Part shown: in pieces, positions 48,301-51,300 of the stretch
How positions within the stretch are numbered: position 1 is the first letter of the stretch
Layout: every line of letters begins with the position of its first letter
Origin: Bombyx mori
Taxonomy: Eukaryota; Arthropoda; Insecta; Lepidoptera; Bombycidae
Length of the DNA stretch: 64,000 nucleotides
Assembly (NCBI RefSeq): GCF_030269925.1
Contig: NC_085112.1
Location: forward strand, 8,929,501-8,993,500
Direction: 5' to 3'
The notes under the pieces: generated by a model
What the model saw: only the letters and a program-made list of their open reading frames with translations
Told to the model about the DNA's origin: nothing
Database searches by the model: none
Made by a program: the position numbers and the translations under genes

Positions 48301-51300
48301 TATAGTTCGCGATTTTAGGGTCACGGCGCGCGGGCTTAAGTAGGGTCTCCTGCACTAAAAATATATCAATTTGATGGTCACGCAAAAAGTCAGAAACCTG
48401 ATTACGTTGATTTGCGAGACCGTAAGCGTTAAAAAATCCTATCGTTACGGATAGGGGCTTTACTCTACTTATATACGCCATTGATTACCGGCGGAGTGAG
48501 GGGAGGACGTACGTATTTAATGACGCGTATACGTCGGCGTATTCTTGCACAACGGCGATAAAGTGTTGTGCAGTGGAGGCAGCGCGAATGGCGTCGCCCA
48601 AAGCGTTAACGCGCTCAAAGTTGATCGACTGAAAGAAGTCGATCGCTAAAGCGAGATTGTCGGACGCGGTCGGAGGGCAAGTCGCGGGAGAGGGACGAGT
48701 CGCGGGGGCGGGACGAGTCGCGGGGGTGGGACGAGTCGCGGGGGCGGGACGAATCGCGGAGGAGGGAATTGTAGCCGTGTTCATATACGGCAGCGGTTTC
48801 GCCCAGGCCGAGACACTGGGCACCGGCGCCGGAACGAACGCTGGCTTAGCCTGCGACACAGAGGGTGCCGAGGCTTTGATGTCTGGGCCGGAAGCTCGGA
48901 GGCGGTTTTGGCGGGCGACGCGGCGATTTATTTTCGGGGCTCGGGGGCATCCGCGGTAATTTGCGGGGTGACCCTGTGTTTGACACAGGACGCAGCTAGG
49001 CGGTTCCGTCGCGGTTTTTTGGTCGCGAGCGCAGAGGGCCGTGGCGTGATCGCCCAAACACTTAACACATCGGGGGCGCGCGTGACAGTTACGGGAAGAG
49101 TGCCCGTACAGTTGACAGTTATGGCACTGGCTAGGAGTGCCTTTTTTATGGGGGGCTTCGACGGCGATACCGGAGAGCCTACAGACGGCCTGTGTGTTGA
49201 AGATTTTCTTACCCTCGGGGGTAGGCTCGAGGGTGACTAGAACCATATTATATGGCTCCCTACCGCGACCGGTGTGCATACGGTGCACAGAATTCACTGG
49301 AAAGCCCTGTTCTAACAGATCGGCCTTGACGAGCTCTACATCTAACTCTTTAGGGATTCCGCGTATTACAACGCGGAGTTCGCGGTCCTCCTGGAGCGTA
49401 TACGTATGGAAACTTATACGTTCCTTACGGAGGTAAGAAGAGAGGGCCCTATGGTCGTCGGGTGTTTGAACCTTAATTTGAATGCCGTTCGCGAGGTTAC
49501 GGGCATACGTGAAATTTATATTTTTGGCCTTAAGGGCCAGGCAAACTCGATCCCAAGCTGCCTTCTCCTGAAGGATAACCGGGGGAGGGGTCTGGGTTTT
49601 ATTTTGTGCCACCGGACGCGGCGACGGAGTGGCACGGGCTGGGGGCGCAACGGGAGTCTGAGGGCGGGGGCGCGACGCGTTCGCGGCTTTGCTAATTTTA
49701 GCGGCCGCGGGAGCTCGGGACTCCGCGGCACGCTTCTTACCCTTCTGTACCAGGGTGAATCCATCCGTCGATGAGGCGGGGGCGAGGTCAACCTCCATGT
49801 CCGAGTCAGAGTCGGAGCACGAGGAGGCGGGTGCAGGCGACCTACAAGCAAGTGTAGGTGTTTTAGAGGGCGCGACGGAGGCCGCGGATGATCGCTCAGC
49901 TGAAACGATGGTCACAGCGGACGACGCAGCAGCTTTACTCGCCAGTATAGGCGACACGGGAGCGGCAGGCACGACGGAGGCTGCGTTGCTCAATGCAGAA
50001 GCTTTGCACGCAGGTACAGGCGACGCAGGAGCAGCGAGCGCGGCGGAGTCCTCGAGAGGGCTCGCAGTGTGATTGGCCTTGAAGGCCAGAAACTCTGAGG
50101 CGAGCTGTGGGTGGTGAAGTCGGAGGAATTCCGCGAATACAGCGTCCATGATCGCTGTGTACCCAGGTGGGGCGGCCCCGGGTCTTGAAAACACTCGCCT
50201 TGCGGCGAGGCCCCAACTTCTCGGACCTGAGCGGTTCTATTGAACACAGGTGGCAATGCGGCGCGATTACTACAGGACAAAGAAAAAGCAAAACAAATCA
50301 GAAATAACAAAAAGAAACAAAACAAATAAATACTTGCAGGAAACCACTTTGTCGGCAAATGTATCACGAACACAAAAATAACTAAAACGAAACAAATAAA
50401 AGCTTCCAGGAAAAACACTTGGTCGGCAGATGTATCACGATCACAGGCCGCGCGAACAATGGCCGGGCTAACAAAAGCCGGGCGAACAAAGACCGGGCGA
50501 ACGAGTGGTCGATGAGCACGTCCGCACGTGACGGGTGCCTCTATCGGAATGATCTATAAGGTATTAAAGTCGTCGTGGCCTAAAGGATAAGTCGTCCGGT
50601 GCATTCGTGTTCAGCGATGCACCGGTGTTCGATTCTCAGGCGGGTACTAATTTTTCTAATGAAATATGTACTTAACAAATGTTCACGATTGACTTCCACG
50701 GTGAAGGAATAACATCGTGTAATAGAAATCAAACCCGCAAAATTCTAATTTGCGTAATCACTGGTGGTAGGACTTCTTGTGAGTCCGCACGGGTAGGTAC
50801 CACCACCCCGCCTATTTCTGCCGTGAAGCAGTAATGCGTTTGGGTTTGAAGGTTGGGGCACCCGCTGTAACTATACTGAGACCTTAGAACTTATATCTCA
50901 AGATAGGTGGCGGCATTTACGTTGTAGATGTCTATCGGCTCCAGTAACCACTTAATATAGGGTGGACCGTGAGCTCGTCCACCCACATAAGCAATAACAA
51001 AAGTCATCCGCCCCAAGTTAGGGCTTTTCTTGTGTGTCCGCGAGCGTGCAAGGCAAGAAAAATTCACTTCGATCTCAAACAATGACATATCTTTCTATCT
51101 TTCTCGAAAATATATCTTTTAATAGTGATATCTATAAAAAATACGCTCTGAATCGTGAATCGAATCCGGACAGTGGTTATCGTGTTTGTGGTAAATCTCA
51201 CATAAGCTTTCTAATTCTTTGCGTACAGTTGAACCTATAGTTCGGGTGGCGAGTCCAGTTGTGCTGAGATCAACAGACATGCAAGTTACGCTGCAGTGCT

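Larger units (their letters stand above)
45327..50554 (-). mobile_element. Full-length Jockey-like non-LTR retrotransposon (family A), both ORFs open
   Basis: The element is about 5.2 kb: 5' UTR (50195-50554), ORF1 (48485-50194), ORF2 (45599-48481), a 3' UTR of about 230 bp, and a 44-base A-tail seen as T-run 45327-45370. It is flanked by TATAAGGTATT on both sides. It has an endonuclease of the apurinic type, a reverse transcriptase, three zinc knuckles in ORF1 and no RNase H domain, which fits the Jockey group. No stop or frameshift interrupts either ORF, and the 159-2302 copy is almost identical, so the family moved recently. It lies antisense in intron 4 of the Ig gene. Confidence 0.95.
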
